Positions 51,643 through 60,423 of a stretch of DNA of 64,000 nucleotides are shown piece by piece. Location: the NCBI GenBank assembly GCA_902767565.1, contig CACXHY010000001.1, positions 62,001 to 126,000 of the forward strand. The letters run 5' to 3'. The DNA is from an uncultured Eubacteriales bacterium. GTDB lineage: Bacteria > Bacillota > Clostridia > Christensenellales > Aristaeellaceae. The notes under the pieces were generated by a model. That model saw nothing but the letters and a program-made list of their open reading frames with translations. It had not been told where the DNA came from and did not search any database. Both the position numbers and the translations under genes were made by a program. Position 1 is the first letter of the stretch. Each line of letters opens with the position of its first letter.

Positions 51643-52833
51643 ATGCTGAAAAGAATCGCTGCCATTTTCCTGGCGCTCGCGCTGCTCGTTCCCGGCCTGG
51701 CATGGGCGGACAGCGGGATCGTGATCCCCGAGATGCCCATCGGGGAGTTCGAGATCCCGGACAACGAGGCCATGGCTTTCCTGCGCCGCATGGGCACGGG
51801 CTGGAACCTGGGCAACACCCTTGAGGCCTATATCGACGGCCAGCGCCGGGGCGTGAACGATGAGACCAGCTGGGGCAACCCCCGCACCACGCCCGAGCTC
51901 TTTCAGGCGATCGCCGACGCCGGCTTCGGTTTCGTGCGCATCCCCGTCAGCTGGCATACCCATGTGGACGCCGACCTGAATGTGGACGAAGCCTGGATGG
52001 ACCGGGTGCAGGAAGTGGTGGACTGGGCGCTGGACGCCGGCCTGATCGTCATCATCAACATCCATCATGACAACGCCCCCGCCTGGTATTTCCCGGACAG
52101 CGAGCATCTCGACGCCTCGCTCACCTACGTCACGCGCATCTGGGCTCAGATCGCCGAGCGCTTTGCGGACTATGACGAGCGCCTGGTGTTCGAGGGACTG
52201 AACGAGCCCCGGCTGGTGGGTTCCCCTTACGAGTGGAGTTTCAACACCGCCATGCTCGAGATCAAGGACGCGGCCGACTGCCTCAATCGGTTGAACCAGG
52301 CCTTTGTGGACACGGTCCGCGCCGCCGGCGGCCGGAACGCCGACCGCTATCTGGCGGTGCCCGGCTACGCGGCCTCCCCCGACGGCATCGACAGCGATCT
52401 CTTCGTGCTGCCCACGGACTCCGCGGACAATCGCATCATCGTCGCGGCCCACGCATACTCTCCCTACGATTTTGCCCTCAACGCCAGGGGGACGGATGCA
52501 TTCGACCCGAAGCGGCCCGCGGATCGCAGCGGGGTCATGCTGCCCATCAAGAAGCTCTATGACCGGTGGATCAGCAAGGGCATCCCGGCCTACATGGGCG
52601 AATGGGGCACCGTGGACAAGGGCAATCCCCAGGCCCGGGTGGATCATGCGGCGCTGTTCGTCTCGGCGGCCACCCAGTGGAATATCCCCGTGTGCTGGTG
52701 GGATAACGGCGCCCTCCACTCCAACGGCGAGAACTTCCGCATCATCAACCGCAGGACCCTGGAGTGGGAATTCCCCGAACTCGTCGAGACCATCATGCGC
52801 TACAGCCTGAAGGAGACGGTCCCGGCGCAGTGA
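51643..52833 (+). CDS. Secreted GH5 endoglucanase (cellulase)
   Basis: The protein has 396 aa. Signal peptide 1-22 ([18 protein letters not shown]). GH5 barrel motifs: [31 protein letters not shown], the acid/base Glu188 in FEGLNEPR and the nucleophile Glu320 in YMGEWGTV. It should cut beta-1,4-glucan outside the cell. No carbohydrate-binding module, dockerin or anchor follows the ~350-residue catalytic domain, so it acts as a free enzyme. It stands apart from any polysaccharide cluster. Confidence 0.94.
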   Translation: MLKRIAAIFLALALLVPGLAWADSGIVIPEMPIGEFEIPDNEAMAFLRRMGTGWNLGNTLEAYIDGQRRGVNDETSWGNPRTTPELFQAIADAGFGFVRIPVSWHTHVDADLNVDEAWMDRVQEVVDWALDAGLIVIINIHHDNAPAWYFPDSEHLDASLTYVTRIWAQIAERFADYDERLVFEGLNEPRLVGSPYEWSFNTAMLEIKDAADCLNRLNQAFVDTVRAAGGRNADRYLAVPGYAASPDGIDSDLFVLPTDSADNRIIVAAHAYSPYDFALNARGTDAFDPKRPADRSGVMLPIKKLYDRWISKGIPAYMGEWGTVDKGNPQARVDHAALFVSAATQWNIPVCWWDNGALHSNGENFRIINRRTLEWEFPELVETIMRYSLKETVPAQ

Positions 52834-52882
52834 GGGCGACCCCGGGGCATGGACCCGGTTTGTACAGATCCCGGAGGCGTTT

Positions 52883-53719
52883 ATGGTCGTTGTGTTTCTG
52901 GTGATGGTCCTGCTGGCGCTCCTGTGGCTCTTCTGCGCGCTGCCGCAGCTGCCCACGCGGTCCCTGCATGACTTTGAGGGCTGGGACTATGCCCATCGCG
53001 GTCTCTGGGACGCGGAAGTGCCGGAAAACTCCCTCGCGGCTTTCCGGCGGGCCGCGGCCTCGGGCTTCGGCATGGAGCTGGATGTGCAGCTCTCCTCAGA
53101 CGGGGAGCCGGTGGTTTTCCACGATGACGATCTGGAGCGCATGTGCGGCGTGCGCAAGCCCGTTTCCGCCTGCACGCTGACGGAATTGCGCTCCCTGCGC
53201 CTGCTGGACAGCGATGAAGCCATTCCCACCTTTTCCGAAGTGCTTTCCGCGGTGAACGGCGCCGTGCCCATGATCGTCGAGATCAAGCAGTGCCGGAACC
53301 GCGAGGACGTGTGCCGGAAGGTGGACGCCATGCTGCAGCGCTATCCCGGGCTCGCGTGCGTGGAAAGCTTCGATCCCCGGGTGGTGCGCTGGTTCCGGAA
53401 GCACCGGCCGCAGCGGATCCGCGGCCAGTTGACCGCTTTCCCGACAAAAATGAGCGTCTGCAGGCGCACCTTCAGGACATGTCTGCTGGGCAGCATGATG
53501 ACCAACCTTCTGGGCCGCCCGGACTTCATCGCCCAGGAGCATCGGACGGACCGGAACCCATTCTTCTCCGTCGCGAGGAAGCTGGGCGCCTGGACCGTGG
53601 CGTGGACCGTGCAGTCGCAGGAAGACATGGACCGGCTGCGTTCCCGGTATGACCTGCTGATCTTCGACAGCTTCGTGCCCTCCGGCCCTCTCCAAAGCAC
53701 CGAGGGATCCGCCGATTGA
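52883..53719 (+). CDS. Glycerophosphodiester phosphodiesterase (GDPD)
   Basis: The protein has 278 aa. One N-terminal membrane helix (VVFLVMVLLALLWLFCAL) precedes a GDPD barrel with YAHRGLWD, ENSLAAF, MELDVQLSSDGEPVVFHDD; the metal and catalytic His/Glu/Asp are intact. It hydrolyses glycerophosphodiesters from lipid turnover, anchored at the membrane. CCCGGAGG lies upstream of the ATG. It starts 49 bases after the glucanase. Confidence 0.9.
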   Translation: MVVVFLVMVLLALLWLFCALPQLPTRSLHDFEGWDYAHRGLWDAEVPENSLAAFRRAAASGFGMELDVQLSSDGEPVVFHDDDLERMCGVRKPVSACTLTELRSLRLLDSDEAIPTFSEVLSAVNGAVPMIVEIKQCRNREDVCRKVDAMLQRYPGLACVESFDPRVVRWFRKHRPQRIRGQLTAFPTKMSVCRRTFRTCLLGSMMTNLLGRPDFIAQEHRTDRNPFFSVARKLGAWTVAWTVQSQEDMDRLRSRYDLLIFDSFVPSGPLQSTEGSAD

Positions 53720-53746
53720 CCCTCCCACTCCCAAGGAGCTGTTTCT

Positions 53747-54679
53747 ATGATCGTGATCCCCCTGCTCAAAAAGATCGCCGAGCTGTTCCTGATCCTTTTC
53801 ACCACCACCGCGCTGGTCAAGGGCAGGATCCTGAAGGTTTCGGACAGCGCCGTGCTCTCCCGTCTGTCCCTGAACTTTATCACGCCCTGCGTCATCTTCA
53901 ATTCCTTCCAGAAGGAGCTCAGCCCGGAGGTCACCCGGGGACTGCTGGTCTCAGCGGGGCTGGCCGTCGCGTTCCACATCCTGTTCTTCGGCTTTGCCTG
54001 GGTGCTGAAAAAGGTGTGGAAGGCGTCGGAGGTGGAGCGGGCCTCGGTGGTCTTCACCAACGCGGGGAATCTGGTGATCCCGCTGGTCTCCTATGTCATC
54101 GGTGAAGAGTGGGTCATCTACACCAGCGCCTATGTGGTGGTGTTCAACATCCTCTTCTGGACGGTGGGCATCCGCATGTTCGACCACGAGAGCAAGCCCG
54201 ATTACCGGAAGATCCTGCTGAATCCCAATCTGCTGGCGGTGGCCGCGGGACTGTTCTCCCTCTTCATCGGCCTGAAGCTGCCGGAGCCCGTCGCCCTGGC
54301 CTTCTCCGACGTGGCGGTCATGATCGGGCCCCTCAGCATGATGATCACCGGCATCATCGTGGGCAGCCTGTCCTTCTCGGATCTGGTCTCCTACAGGCGG
54401 GTGATCGGCGTGGTCCTCTTCCGCATGGCGGTGGGTTCCGGGCTGGCTGTGCTGCTGGCGGTGTTCAGCCTGAAGACCGGGATCCTTTCCGTGGACAGAT
54501 CCATCGTGCTGATCCCGCTGTTCGCCGCCATCGCGCCGTCCGCGTCCAATATCAACCAGGTCGCCATCCTCTACAACAAGGACGCGAAGTACGCCTCGGT
54601 GATCAACGTGCTGACCACCCTCTCCTGCATCGCCACCATGCCCCTGTGGGTGATGGTGTTCGAGGCGCTGGCGGGCTGA
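53747..54679 (+). CDS. AEC-family transporter (auxin efflux carrier-like)
   Basis: The protein has 310 aa and about ten helices. N-terminal LSLNFITPCVIFNSFQKEL and the centre FTNAGNLVIPLV match the AEC fold; a bile-acid/anion-like Asn motif NAGNLV is retained. Bacterial members export malate, malonate or amino-acid-type anions; here the substrate is unknown. CAAGGAG is upstream. Confidence 0.9.
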   Translation: MIVIPLLKKIAELFLILFTTTALVKGRILKVSDSAVLSRLSLNFITPCVIFNSFQKELSPEVTRGLLVSAGLAVAFHILFFGFAWVLKKVWKASEVERASVVFTNAGNLVIPLVSYVIGEEWVIYTSAYVVVFNILFWTVGIRMFDHESKPDYRKILLNPNLLAVAAGLFSLFIGLKLPEPVALAFSDVAVMIGPLSMMITGIIVGSLSFSDLVSYRRVIGVVLFRMAVGSGLAVLLAVFSLKTGILSVDRSIVLIPLFAAIAPSASNINQVAILYNKDAKYASVINVLTTLSCIATMPLWVMVFEALAG

Positions 54680-54752
54680 GGACACAGACCGGGATGCGCC
54701 CGGACAGGCGGCAGCGCCCCACGGCAGACAAATCCGGCTCACAACAGAGCAC

Positions 54753-54784
54753 AGCAAAAGCGGCGCGTGCGCGCCGCTTTTGCT
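54753..54784. terminator. Bidirectional terminator
   Basis: Perfect palindrome AGCAAAAGCGGCGCG/CGCGCCGCTTTTGCT between the AEC gene and the convergent pyrophosphatase gene. Confidence 0.9.
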
Positions 54785-55317
54785 TATCTGCAGAACTTGT
54801 CGATGTAGGCGTCCAGGCAGTGGCGGATGATCTTCTTCGCTTCCTCCGGGCCCTGCACCTCGTTGACGACCGTGGTCTTGCCCTCGAGATTCTTGTACAC
54901 GGTGAAGAAGTGCCGCATTTCCTCGAAGACGTGCGGCGGCAGTTCGTCGATGCTGTGGTAGGTGTTGTAGTTGGGATCGTTGAAGGGGATGGCGATGATC
55001 TTCGCATCCACCATGCCCTGGTCCTGCATGTTGATGACGCCGATCGGATAGCAGCGCACAAGGCTCAGCGGAGAGATGCCCTCCGAAGATACCACCAGCA
55101 CGTCGAGCGGGTCCTTGTCGTCGGCATAGGTGCGCGGGATCAGGCCGTAGTTGGCCGGGTAGTGCGTGGAGGTATAGAGGATGCGGTCGAGGATGATATG
55201 GCCGGTCTCCTTGTCCAGCTCGTACTTGTTGTGCGAGCCCTTCTCGATCTCGATGACCGCGATGAAGTCCTCCGGGGTGATGCGGTGGGGGCTGATGTCA
55301 TGCCAGATGTTGCTCAT
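54784..55317 (-). CDS. ppa: Inorganic pyrophosphatase (type I)
   Basis: The protein has 177 aa. The Mg-binding signature DDKDPLDVLV, the KYELDKETG entry and YPANYGLIPRTYADD match family I soluble pyrophosphatases. It drives biosynthesis by splitting PPi. ATG 55317 follows AAAGGAG. It follows the GNAT gene by 37 bases. Confidence 0.96.
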   Translation of the reverse strand: MSNIWHDISPHRITPEDFIAVIEIEKGSHNKYELDKETGHIILDRILYTSTHYPANYGLIPRTYADDKDPLDVLVVSSEGISPLSLVRCYPIGVINMQDQGMVDAKIIAIPFNDPNYNTYHSIDELPPHVFEEMRHFFTVYKNLEGKTTVVNEVQGPEEAKKIIRHCLDAYIDKFCR

Positions 55318-55354
55318 GGAAAGCTCCTTTCGTGCAGACGCATGGGGTGCAGGT

Positions 55355-55891
55355 TCAGAGGATGCCGTCGCGCTTCCAGCGCAGGACCGTCCGGTAGCCG
55401 AGCTTCGCGTACCAGGGCGCCACGCCGGTATAGTGGATGTAGCTGAGATCACGGTTCTCGATGCGAAGGATCTCGGTGGCCAGCTGCACCATCCGCAGCC
55501 CGACGCCCTGCCTGCGGGCTTCCGGGACAGTCCCCACGCAGCCGGGGCCGGCGATGCGCAGGCCCATGTGCGTTCCCATATCCTCCACCATGCAGAAGCA
55601 GAGGATCTCTCCGTTCTCCGTGCCGCAGAGGACGCGGTCGCTGCTTTCCCGGTAGATGGGGACCCACGCGGGAACGACCTTTTCCACGGCGCGGTACAGG
55701 AGATCCGGATCACCGTCCCAATAGGCGTAGCGGACGCTGTCGCGCACGGGGACCGGAGGCATCGGGACCGTGCTCTTCAGCGGCAGGATCATCTCGCTGT
55801 GGATGCTGTCCGGGTCAATGGCCCGGATATTCTCCCGCTCAAAGAAACCGGGATGCATCTCTTCAAAGAGGCGCTTCCAGTCAAGCTCCAT
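55355..55891 (-). CDS. GNAT-family N-acetyltransferase
   Basis: The protein has 178 aa. The acetyl-CoA loop VGTVPEARRQGVGLRMVQ (motif A) and the following APWYAKLGYRTV identify a GNAT fold. The N-terminal part carries no recognisable partner domain. Substrate unknown. GGGAGGG precedes ATG 55891. It lies 40 bases after the ABC-F gene and 37 before ppa. Confidence 0.82.
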   Translation of the reverse strand: MELDWKRLFEEMHPGFFERENIRAIDPDSIHSEMILPLKSTVPMPPVPVRDSVRYAYWDGDPDLLYRAVEKVVPAWVPIYRESSDRVLCGTENGEILCFCMVEDMGTHMGLRIAGPGCVGTVPEARRQGVGLRMVQLATEILRIENRDLSYIHYTGVAPWYAKLGYRTVLRWKRDGIL

Positions 55892-55931
55892 GGCTTTCCC
55901 TCCCTCTGCGGGCAACGGGCGCGGTCCGCCG

Positions 55932-57521
55932 TCACGCATTCTTCTTCTCGAGATATTCGTCGTAATTGCAGTAGTAGTCGCTGACCGTGCCGTCGTCGTG
56001 GATCTCCAGGATGCGGTCGGCCACGGTGGAGATGAACTGGTGATCGTGGCAGGTGAACATCACGTTGCCCGGGAAGTTGATCAGGCCGTTGTTCACCGCC
56101 GTGATGGACTCCAGATCCAGGTGGTTGGTGGGCTGGTCCAGGATCAGGAAGTTGGCGCCGGACAGCATCATGCGGGAGAGCATGCACCGCACCTTCTCGC
56201 CGCCGGAGAGGACGTTGACCGGCTTGTAGACGTCGTCGCCCGAGAAGAGCATCCGGCCCAGGAAGCCGCGCATGTAGGTCTCCAGCTGTTCCGGCGAGTA
56301 CTGGGCAAACCATTCCAGCATGGTCATGTCCTTGCCGTCGAAGAAGGCGCTGTTGTCGTGGGGGAAATAGCTCTGGCTGATGGTGACGCCCCACTTGAAG
56401 CTGCCGCTGTCGGGCTCGACCTCCTCCATGAGGATGCGGAAGAGGGCGGTGGCCGCCTGTTCGTTGCCGACGATGCCGATCTTCTGTCCGCGGGTGACGA
56501 TGAAGGAGACGTCCTTCAGCAGCTGCACGCCGTCCTGGGTGTAGCTGATCTTGTCCACGGTGAGGATATCCTTGCCCGCCTCCCGGTCGGGGGTGAAGGC
56601 CACCCAGGGATAGCGGCGGGAGGATGCGGGCATCTGCTCCAGGGTCAGCTCGTCCAGCAGCTTGCGGCGGCTGGTAGCCTGCTTGGCCTTGGACTTGTTG
56701 GAGGAGAAGCGCTGGATGAAGGCGCGCAGTTCCTTGATCTTGTCCTCCCGGCGCTTCTTCTGGTCGTTCATGAGGCTCTGCATCATCCTGGAGGACTCAT
56801 ACCAGAAATCATAGTTGCCGACGTAGAGCCGGACCTGGTTGTAGTCGATATCCACGATATGGGTACAGATGTTGTTGAGAAACCAGCGGTCATGGCTGAC
56901 CACGATCAGGGTCCCGGGGAACTCCATCAGGAAGTCCTCCAGCCAGTTGACGCTGCGGATGTCCAGGTTGTTGGTGGGCTCGTCCAGCAGCAGGATGTCG
57001 GGATGGCCGAAGAGCGCCTGGGCCAGCAGGACCTTGAACTTGTCCTGGCCGTTCAGCTCCGACATCTGCTCATAGTGCATATCCGCGGGGATGCCCAGGC
57101 CCGTGAGGAGGGTGGCGGCGTCGCTCTCGGCGTTCCAGCCGTCCATCTCGGCAAACTCGCCCTCCAGCTCCGCGGCCTTCTCGCCGTCGGCATCGGAGAA
57201 ATCAGGCTTTGCGTAGAGGGCGTCCTTCTCCTTCATGACCTCCCACAGGCGGGGATTGCCCATGATCACCGTATCGAGGACAGGGAACGCGTCGTACTTG
57301 AACTGGTCCTGCTGCAGCACGGACATGCGCTCGTCCGCGGGGATGGTGACAGAGCCCGTCGTGGGCTCCAGATCCCCGGACAGGATGCGCAGGAAGGTGG
57401 ACTTGCCCGCGCCGTTGGCGCCGATGATGCCGTAGCAGTTGCCGGGCAGGAACTTGAGATCCGCGCCGGAAAAGAGCTTCTGACCGCCGAAGGTGAGGGA
57501 GACATTGGTAACGGTAATCAT
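55932..57521 (-). CDS. ABC-F ATPase (YbiT/YkpA group)
   Basis: The protein has 529 aa with two ATPase modules: Walker A GANGAGKSTF and GNEQAATAL (second, degenerate GKS replaced by AAT), signatures LNGQDKFKVLLAQALF and LSGGEKVRCMLSRM, and Walker B DILLLDEPTNNLD and FLILDQPTNHLD. No membrane domain. ABC-F proteins bind ribosomes and control translation or give antibiotic protection. The second P-loop GNEQAATA lacks the usual lysine, which is odd. It has its own promoter at 57591-57619. Confidence 0.9.
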   Translation of the reverse strand: MITVTNVSLTFGGQKLFSGADLKFLPGNCYGIIGANGAGKSTFLRILSGDLEPTTGSVTIPADERMSVLQQDQFKYDAFPVLDTVIMGNPRLWEVMKEKDALYAKPDFSDADGEKAAELEGEFAEMDGWNAESDAATLLTGLGIPADMHYEQMSELNGQDKFKVLLAQALFGHPDILLLDEPTNNLDIRSVNWLEDFLMEFPGTLIVVSHDRWFLNNICTHIVDIDYNQVRLYVGNYDFWYESSRMMQSLMNDQKKRREDKIKELRAFIQRFSSNKSKAKQATSRRKLLDELTLEQMPASSRRYPWVAFTPDREAGKDILTVDKISYTQDGVQLLKDVSFIVTRGQKIGIVGNEQAATALFRILMEEVEPDSGSFKWGVTISQSYFPHDNSAFFDGKDMTMLEWFAQYSPEQLETYMRGFLGRMLFSGDDVYKPVNVLSGGEKVRCMLSRMMLSGANFLILDQPTNHLDLESITAVNNGLINFPGNVMFTCHDHQFISTVADRILEIHDDGTVSDYYCNYDEYLEKKNA

Positions 57522-57590
57522 AGTCGATCAGCCTTTCGTGAATGAGGGATCACAACGCCGCGGACCGCGGATCCGTCGTGAGACAGCTTC

Positions 57591-57619
57591 ATTGTAACAT
57601 AGAAGGACGTGCAAAACAA
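57591..57619 (-). promoter_or_regulatory. ABC-F promoter
   Basis: On the minus strand TTGTTT (57614-57619), 17 bases, TACAAT (57591-57596). Confidence 0.6.
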
Positions 57620-57843
57620 GCAGTCCCCGCGACATTTCGGCGACTCCGCGGCGTCTGATCCGTTCTGCCTGCCCCTCCACAGGGCTCGTCCGGCGGCATC
57701 GGAAAAGACCAATGCCGAATTAATCTTCTTCTAATCGAAACCGCCTGTTTTCTCATCCGGCTTCGTGCTATGATCAAACCGTCGAAGGGAAACGGACAGA
57801 CACTTGCCCGAAATCGAAGCCCGGCGACGAGGAGGTAGCCATT
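57620..57843. other. Intergenic, no gene seen
   Basis: Between the ABC-F promoter and the small membrane protein. A TATGAT (57769-57774) may be a -10 for the plus-strand gene, but its -35 is poor. No repeat, ORF or RNA gene is apparent. Confidence 0.5.
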
Positions 57844-58137
57844 ATGCTGAGCCTGATCTTCCTGCCCCTTGAGCTGGCCATCGGATTCATCCTGCTTCCG
57901 CTGCGCATCATTCTTGAGATGCTCCGCTGCAGCCGCCTGATGTCCATCATCCTGATCGGCGGGCTCTGCTCCGTTGTCTTCGGGATCGTCAGCCTGATCC
58001 TCGGATCGCTGCAGTCCCTGCTGCCCTGGATCCTGATCGTGGCCGGTATCGTGATCATCTGCCGCGCCAACAGCGATCATCCCGAAGCCCGGGAAAACGT
58101 GCTGAAGCAGCTCTTCGGAAAGAAGGCCGCTGAGTGA
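57844..58137 (+). CDS. Small membrane protein, unknown
   Basis: The protein has 97 aa with three hydrophobic helices (LSLIFLPLELAIGFILLPL, SIILIGGLCSVVFGIVSLIL, LLPWILIVAGIVIICRA). The N-terminal LPLELAIGFILLPLRII resembles short uncharacterised Clostridia proteins of about 100 aa. GAGGAGG lies upstream of the ATG. Confidence 0.6.
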   Translation: MLSLIFLPLELAIGFILLPLRIILEMLRCSRLMSIILIGGLCSVVFGIVSLILGSLQSLLPWILIVAGIVIICRANSDHPEARENVLKQLFGKKAAE

Positions 58138-58180
58138 CCCGCGGATCTGCGGGGCATGGCTCCGCACCGCGATCCGGCGG

Positions 58181-58219
58181 AACGGCACGGCGTGTGCATA
58201 CACATGCTGTGCCGTTTTT
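58181..58219 (+). terminator. Terminator after small membrane protein
   Basis: ACGGCACGGCGTGTG pairs with ACATGCTGTGCCGT, then T5. Confidence 0.8.
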
Positions 58220-58270
58220 GTCTGCTCATGAAAAAAAGGAGCCCGGACCGGTGCCATTCGCCCATTTTCG

Positions 58271-58279
58271 TGGTACAAT
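58271..58279 (+). promoter_or_regulatory. Extended -10 of the P1 peptidase gene
   Basis: TGGTACAAT gives a TG-extended -10; the -35 (GTGCCA) is weak. Confidence 0.45.
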
Positions 58280-58327
58280 GGCATCGTCAGATACGGGTCC
58301 ATCCCGTGATCGGAGGAGCGTGGCGCA

Positions 58328-59293
58328 ATGAAACGGATCCCTGTCACTTCCATCGGCGGCATTCGCATCGGACAGATCGAAGACCCGGCCGCGGGCACCG
58401 GCTGCACCGTTTTGATCGGCGAGGCCGGCATGCGTGCCGGGCTGGACGTGCGGGGCGGCGGCCCGGCCTCCCGCGAGAGCCAGCTGCTGGACCCGCTGAT
58501 GGCGGCCGGTTCGATCCACGGGATCGTGCTGGCGGGCGGCAGCGCGTACGGGCTGAACGCCGCGGGCGGCGTCATGCGCTGTCTGGAAGAGCGCGGCATC
58601 GGCTACGACACCGGCTATGCCCTGGTGCCGCTGGTGGCGCAGGCGGATATCTATGATCTGTCCGTCGGCGATCCTTCCGTGCGGCCGGACGAGGCCATGG
58701 GGTATGAGGCCGCGAAGCGTGCCATGGAGGCGCCGAACTACCGGGACGGCAATTACGGCGTCGGGTGCGGCGCCACCGTCGGGAAGATCGCCGGCATGGG
58801 CACCTGCATGAAGGCGGGCATCGGCAGCTTTGCCGTGGAGATCGGCGAGCTGCGGGTCGGGGCCGTTGCGGTCGTCAACGCGCTGGGCGACATCTTCGAC
58901 CAGGAAAGCGGGAGGCAGATCGCCGGTCTGCTGACGGAGGACCGGTCGGCTTTGCGCAGCACTTCGGAGTACATGAAGACCCACGCCCGGATCGACGAGA
59001 ACAAGTTCACCGGCAACACGACCCTGGCCGTCGTCATGACCAACGCGCGATTCGAGAAGGCGCAGCTGTGCAAGATCGCCGGCATGGCCCACGACGGGTT
59101 CGCCCGCTCCATCCGCCCGGTGCATACCTCGGCGGACGGGGACAGCATCTTCGCCGTGTCTGTGGGCGAGGTCACGGCGGACCGGGACCTGGTGGGCATT
59201 CTGGCCGCGGAAGTCGTCAGCGGAGCCATCATGACGGCGGTGGAAACGGCCGAAAGCGCCTTCGGCTTCAAGGCGTACAGGGACCTGGGCTGA
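58328..59293 (+). CDS. P1-family (DmpA/BapA-like) aminopeptidase
   Basis: The protein has 321 aa. VLAGGSAYGLNAAGGVM and the autocleavage/nucleophile segment GNTTLAVVMT are the P1 hallmarks; the precursor cuts itself before the Thr to make alpha and beta chains. Family members remove D- or L-residues or beta-amino-acid peptides. No signal peptide. GGAGG precedes the ATG by eight bases. Confidence 0.92.
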   Translation: MKRIPVTSIGGIRIGQIEDPAAGTGCTVLIGEAGMRAGLDVRGGGPASRESQLLDPLMAAGSIHGIVLAGGSAYGLNAAGGVMRCLEERGIGYDTGYALVPLVAQADIYDLSVGDPSVRPDEAMGYEAAKRAMEAPNYRDGNYGVGCGATVGKIAGMGTCMKAGIGSFAVEIGELRVGAVAVVNALGDIFDQESGRQIAGLLTEDRSALRSTSEYMKTHARIDENKFTGNTTLAVVMTNARFEKAQLCKIAGMAHDGFARSIRPVHTSADGDSIFAVSVGEVTADRDLVGILAAEVVSGAIMTAVETAESAFGFKAYRDLG

Positions 59294-59319
59294 TCATCCG
59301 AACACATCCTGCCCTATGC

Positions 59320-59355
59320 AAATGGGACCCGCCGATATTTCGGCGGGTCCCATTT
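59320..59355. terminator. Bidirectional terminator
   Basis: AAATGGGACCCGCCG/CGGCGGGTCCCATTT, a perfect 15-bp stem with A/T ends, between the P1 gene and the convergent SH3 gene. Confidence 0.92.
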
Positions 59356-59412
59356 AAGTGGAGACGGATCGCTGCCGCGATGTGCGCCGCACGGGCGCGC
59401 GACCGCCGGTCC

Positions 59413-60423
59413 TTACGGCTCAGGCATGTCCGCGATGGTGCCGGTGGCCGCGTCGTAGAAGATGATGCTGGTCAGCACCTCGGTGGTAACGGTGTTCTCC
59501 TCCTGGGTGTTGATCTGCGGAGCCGGCGTGTGGGCGGGGGCCTCTCCCTCAATGATCACGGTCTGATACAGTGCGCTGTAGGCCGTGGCGTACTTGCTCT
59601 GGATGAAGCAGCGCCATCCGGCCGCCTCGATCTCCAGCCATCCGTCCTCGCTTTCCCCGAAGATGACGATCCTGGTGCCGCAGGGGATCTCCCCCAGGAT
59701 CCGGCTGGTGATCTTGCCGTTCTGCCGGATATTGACGGTGATCCGGCTGGTGGTCCGGCCCTTGTACGTCAGCACGGCATCCGTCGGTTCCGTCTCGCCG
59801 GGCTCAAGGAACTGCAGGGAACGGGTCTTGATGTATCCGACCCTTCCCGAGCACCAGACCTTGGTGTATCCCTTCCCGACGGAGAGGACCAGGCACATCT
59901 GGTTGGTGGTGCACCGCCAGACCACATCGCTCTTGGCCGAGGCGCGGGTATGCATGGTGGCATAACCGGCGCGCTTGGCGTTGATGCAGGCAAAGCGCCG
60001 GGCCTCGTCCACCGTCCCGTCCGTCTCGTAGCGCAGACTGGCGGTGGGCACCCGGTACTGCTGACGGCCCACGCGCACATCGCAGTACAGGGATCCGGCA
60101 TGCACCAGCGTGACCTCCTGCTCCGTGCCGTCTTCCGCCACCAGCCAAACGTTCAGGGTCTCGCCGGGGGCGAAGGTGGGTCCGGGACCGGGCACGATGG
60201 GATCGCCGTTCTCATCGTATTCCGTGGTCTGCGTCTCATCCCCCGGGAGGATGACGGGGCTGTATGTAGCGCTGGGATCGGCTGTCTGCAGATCGGAGAA
60301 GTCGTCCGTTCCGTCGCCGTTGATGACCATGGCGCCATCCTCGGTGTAGCTGACCGCCAGGGCCGCGGCCGTCAAGGCCAGCAGGAGCAGGACCGCCACG
60401 GCGGTGAGCATCGCTCTTTTCAT
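59413..60423 (-). CDS. Exported SH3-domain protein
   Basis: The protein has 336 aa. Signal peptide MLTAVAVLLLLALTAAALA. After an acidic/Pro linker, SH3b-type repeats appear at ~160-205 (HTRASAKSDVVWRC...GYIKTRSLQFL) and ~220-270 (VNIRQNGKITSRILGEIP...GWLEIE), likely binding the wall. A Pro-rich tail follows. It overlaps the TetM-like gene by four bases (ATGA), so the two are coupled although one is a cytoplasmic GTPase and the other is exported. Confidence 0.78.
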   Translation of the reverse strand: MKRAMLTAVAVLLLLALTAAALAVSYTEDGAMVINGDGTDDFSDLQTADPSATYSPVILPGDETQTTEYDENGDPIVPGPGPTFAPGETLNVWLVAEDGTEQEVTLVHAGSLYCDVRVGRQQYRVPTASLRYETDGTVDEARRFACINAKRAGYATMHTRASAKSDVVWRCTTNQMCLVLSVGKGYTKVWCSGRVGYIKTRSLQFLEPGETEPTDAVLTYKGRTTSRITVNIRQNGKITSRILGEIPCGTRIVIFGESEDGWLEIEAAGWRCFIQSKYATAYSALYQTVIIEGEAPAHTPAPQINTQEENTVTTEVLTSIIFYDAATGTIADMPEP

